A stretch of DNA of 7,656 nucleotides from Proteobacteria bacterium ST_bin16 (GTDB lineage Bacteria; Pseudomonadota; Gammaproteobacteria; Burkholderiales; Nitrosomonadaceae): contig MSXT01000025.1 in the NCBI GenBank assembly GCA_002083595.1, positions 1 to 7,656 on the forward strand. Direction: 5' to 3'. The notes under the pieces were generated by a model, which worked only from the letters and a program-made list of their open reading frames with translations, made no database searches and had not been told where the DNA came from. The position numbers and the translations under genes were made by a program. This document shows positions 6,059 to 7,656 of this stretch, piece after piece; within the stretch, counting starts at the first letter, position 1, and each line of letters begins with the position of its first letter.

Positions 6059-7552
6059 ATGACTAGGAAAAATGCTCGGTGTGCCCGTTGGATGGCTTTA
6101 GCCGTTACCGGGTCTCTTTTAGGCAGCAATTATTTATTCGCAGCGGAAGTGGAAAAAGGGGAGACGGAGAAGACAACGAAACCATCCGTTGTCGTTCAAA
6201 ACAAAGCCGTGCCAGCGAATGGAACCAATGGCGCACCTTTCAGCGCACTGGAATCACCTGGGCGTACACGCTTCGACTTCGATAATCTGACCAAATTGAT
6301 GGAGGATCACAAAACGCCGCTTGCCGCGATGGCGCCGGATTGGCTCAATGTGGCGATCGAACACCGTACCCGTTACGACGTATACGATCACGGTTTTACC
6401 AAGAGTATTCCGGGATTCAATGATCAGATTCATCAACGTACCCGGTTCTTGTTTGAAGTCAAGAACATTATCGATCCGCTGAAGTTTACGCTGGAATTGA
6501 CCGATATCCGCGCTCCTTTGGCTAACTTCGGGCAAGATCATAACCCGACTATGGCCGATCATTTTGACTTTACCCAACTGCATCTCGGCCTGCACGACAA
6601 AAACTTTCTCGGCACGGGCTATGCGGCGAAATTCGAAGTCGGTCGTTTCATGATGGACTTGGGTGAAGCCCGCCTGGTAGGGGGGCACCGTTGGGGTACC
6701 TTATCACCCGCGTTTGATGGTTTGCACTTCATGATGGGCAATACCGATCAAAAATGGAGTCTGCGTGTATTTGGCGCCCGTCCGGTACAGCGTGATCCGA
6801 CATCGTTAAATTGGAACACCCCAGAAACTTACTTCTCCGGCGCTTACGTTACCAATCGCGATCTGCGCTGGGCTCACTTCGACGGTTATTTCTTGCAGTT
6901 GAACGAAAGCGATAATCTCAGACAGCGTAACTTATCGACCACCGGTTTCAGGCTGTTCGCCAAGCCGACGAAAGGCAGCATGGATTATGAGATTGAATCC
7001 ATGTACCAATTCGGCGATACCCGGAACAAGAGCCTATTCGCCCATCGCCATCACGGCGAAGTCGGGTATAGCTTCAATACCTCGATGCCGTTGCGGGCCC
7101 TTTATTTATTCGATTTTGCATCGGGAGATCGCGATCCGGATAAGAACTTTGACATTTTGTACGCAAAACGACGGGTCGAGTATGGTCCGACCGGTATGTT
7201 CGGGCCGTTCTTCCCGTCCAATCTGATGTCGCCCGTCGGCTTCCGCGCCACGCTCGTTCCCACCCCCACGGTGCGTTTGATGATGTCGCACCGTGCGTAC
7301 TGGCTAGCGGATAAACGCGGCGCGTTTGTCGGCAGCGGTCTGCAAGATGCGACCGGCGGGGCCGGGGGGTTTCTCGGCCATATGCTCGATGTCAGTTTAG
7401 GCTGGGATCCGCAGTGGAGTTACATGAAACGGATGAGCTTCGACTTTGGTTATAGTCATTTATTCAAGGGCGATTACTTTGATAAGGTTCCATTCAGCCC
7501 GGGCATGAAGGACACCAATTATGGCTACACCATGGTGACCTTCAAGTTTTAG
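6059..7552 (+). CDS. Alginate-export-family outer-membrane beta-barrel protein
   Basis: This is a complete 497-residue exported protein. A Sec signal peptide is clear: basic MTRKNARCAR, hydrophobic WMALAVTGSLLG, and likely cleavage after Ala28 or Ala29. A low-complexity Lys/Thr/Glu linker (about 30-60) precedes the barrel. From about 95 onward the pattern matches the alginate export (AlgE-like) family: WLNVAIEHRTRYDVY (95-109), QRTRFLFEV (126-134), FEVGRFMMDLGEARLVGG (192-209), FDFASGDRDPDKNF (351-364), FRATLVPTPTVRLMMSHRAYW (about 395-415) and the closing strand YTMVTFKF with C-terminal Phe, the usual outer-membrane insertion signal. In Pseudomonas AlgE is the alginate channel. Betaproteobacterial relatives occur without alginate genes, and no polysaccharide genes are visible here, so the substrate is unknown and I give no symbol. 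It stands alone, divergent from the kinase, and is followed by a strong hairpin. Confidence 0.9.
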   Translation: MTRKNARCARWMALAVTGSLLGSNYLFAAEVEKGETEKTTKPSVVVQNKAVPANGTNGAPFSALESPGRTRFDFDNLTKLMEDHKTPLAAMAPDWLNVAIEHRTRYDVYDHGFTKSIPGFNDQIHQRTRFLFEVKNIIDPLKFTLELTDIRAPLANFGQDHNPTMADHFDFTQLHLGLHDKNFLGTGYAAKFEVGRFMMDLGEARLVGGHRWGTLSPAFDGLHFMMGNTDQKWSLRVFGARPVQRDPTSLNWNTPETYFSGAYVTNRDLRWAHFDGYFLQLNESDNLRQRNLSTTGFRLFAKPTKGSMDYEIESMYQFGDTRNKSLFAHRHHGEVGYSFNTSMPLRALYLFDFASGDRDPDKNFDILYAKRRVEYGPTGMFGPFFPSNLMSPVGFRATLVPTPTVRLMMSHRAYWLADKRGAFVGSGLQDATGGAGGFLGHMLDVSLGWDPQWSYMKRMSFDFGYSHLFKGDYFDKVPFSPGMKDTNYGYTMVTFKF

Positions 7553-7574
7553 TGTCGTAAATATTTGAGAAGCA

Positions 7575-7606
7575 GGCGGCTCCTTAAATAACTTTAAGGA
7601 GCCGCC
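7575..7606. terminator. Perfect 14-bp hairpin after the porin gene
   Basis: GGCGGCTCCTTAAA (7575-7588) pairs perfectly with TTTAAGGAGCCGCC (7593-7606) around a TAAC loop, starting 22 bases after the porin stop. Its position and strength fit a terminator, but no U tract follows on either strand, so Rho-dependent ending with hairpin protection of the mRNA 3' end is an alternative. Confidence 0.65.
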
Positions 7607-7616
7607 GGTGCACTAC

Positions 7617-7656
7617 TTAGGGAAGCGCTGATTAATTCAACGAACGTGGTGAAGGG
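7617..7656. mobile_element. Possible end of an IS5-like insertion sequence at the window edge
   Basis: TTAG (7617-7620) is followed by GGAAGCGCTGATTAATTCAA (7621-7640). IS5-family elements often duplicate YTAR targets and have ends starting GGAAG or GGGAAG. No transposase is visible because the window ends. The call is inference from memory of IS ends only. Confidence 0.3.

Overview
The window looks like part of a betaproteobacterial chromosome, and the protein flavour suggests a Nitrosomonas-like ammonia oxidiser. This rests on the combination of an alginate-export-type outer-membrane protein, a Tsr/Tar-type chemoreceptor beside cheW, and IS5-family debris, not on any phylogenetic computation. 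Four substantial genes are present, separated by eroded or AT-rich DNA. I see no rRNA, tRNA or CRISPR array.

Left part (1-2375, + strand): an AT-rich stretch with no recognisable gene leads into a 5'-truncated cheW remnant (264-509). A complete methyl-accepting chemotaxis protein follows (549-2276), with two membrane segments, HAMP and signalling domains and a C-terminal CheR/CheB-docking pentapeptide. A large nested hairpin follows the gene. The remnant and the receptor together suggest the edge of a former chemotaxis cluster whose left side was lost.

Middle (2376-4283): about 500 bases without an intact gene hold a decayed piece of an IS5-family transposase (minus strand, about 2395-2529) and several small palindromes. 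A complete HflX-type GTPase (2873-4219) comes next, followed by a good intrinsic terminator.

Right part (4284-7656): a PAS-PAS sensor histidine kinase on the minus strand (4358-5854) is cut by one in-frame TAA exactly between its HisKA (phospho-acceptor) and HATPase (ATP-binding) domains. No response regulator lies beside it. Divergently, across a 204-base AT-rich intergenic region, lies a complete alginate-export-family outer-membrane protein (6059-7552). It is followed by a perfect 14-bp hairpin and, at the very edge, a sequence that may be the terminal repeat of an IS5-like element.

The recurring theme is erosion of signalling genes: a headless cheW, a kinase broken by a stop, and transposase debris, all beside intact genes. 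I do not see convincing evidence of a novel multi-gene system. The best leads are the stop-split kinase, the cheW remnant fixed beside an intact receptor, and the nested hairpin after the receptor gene.
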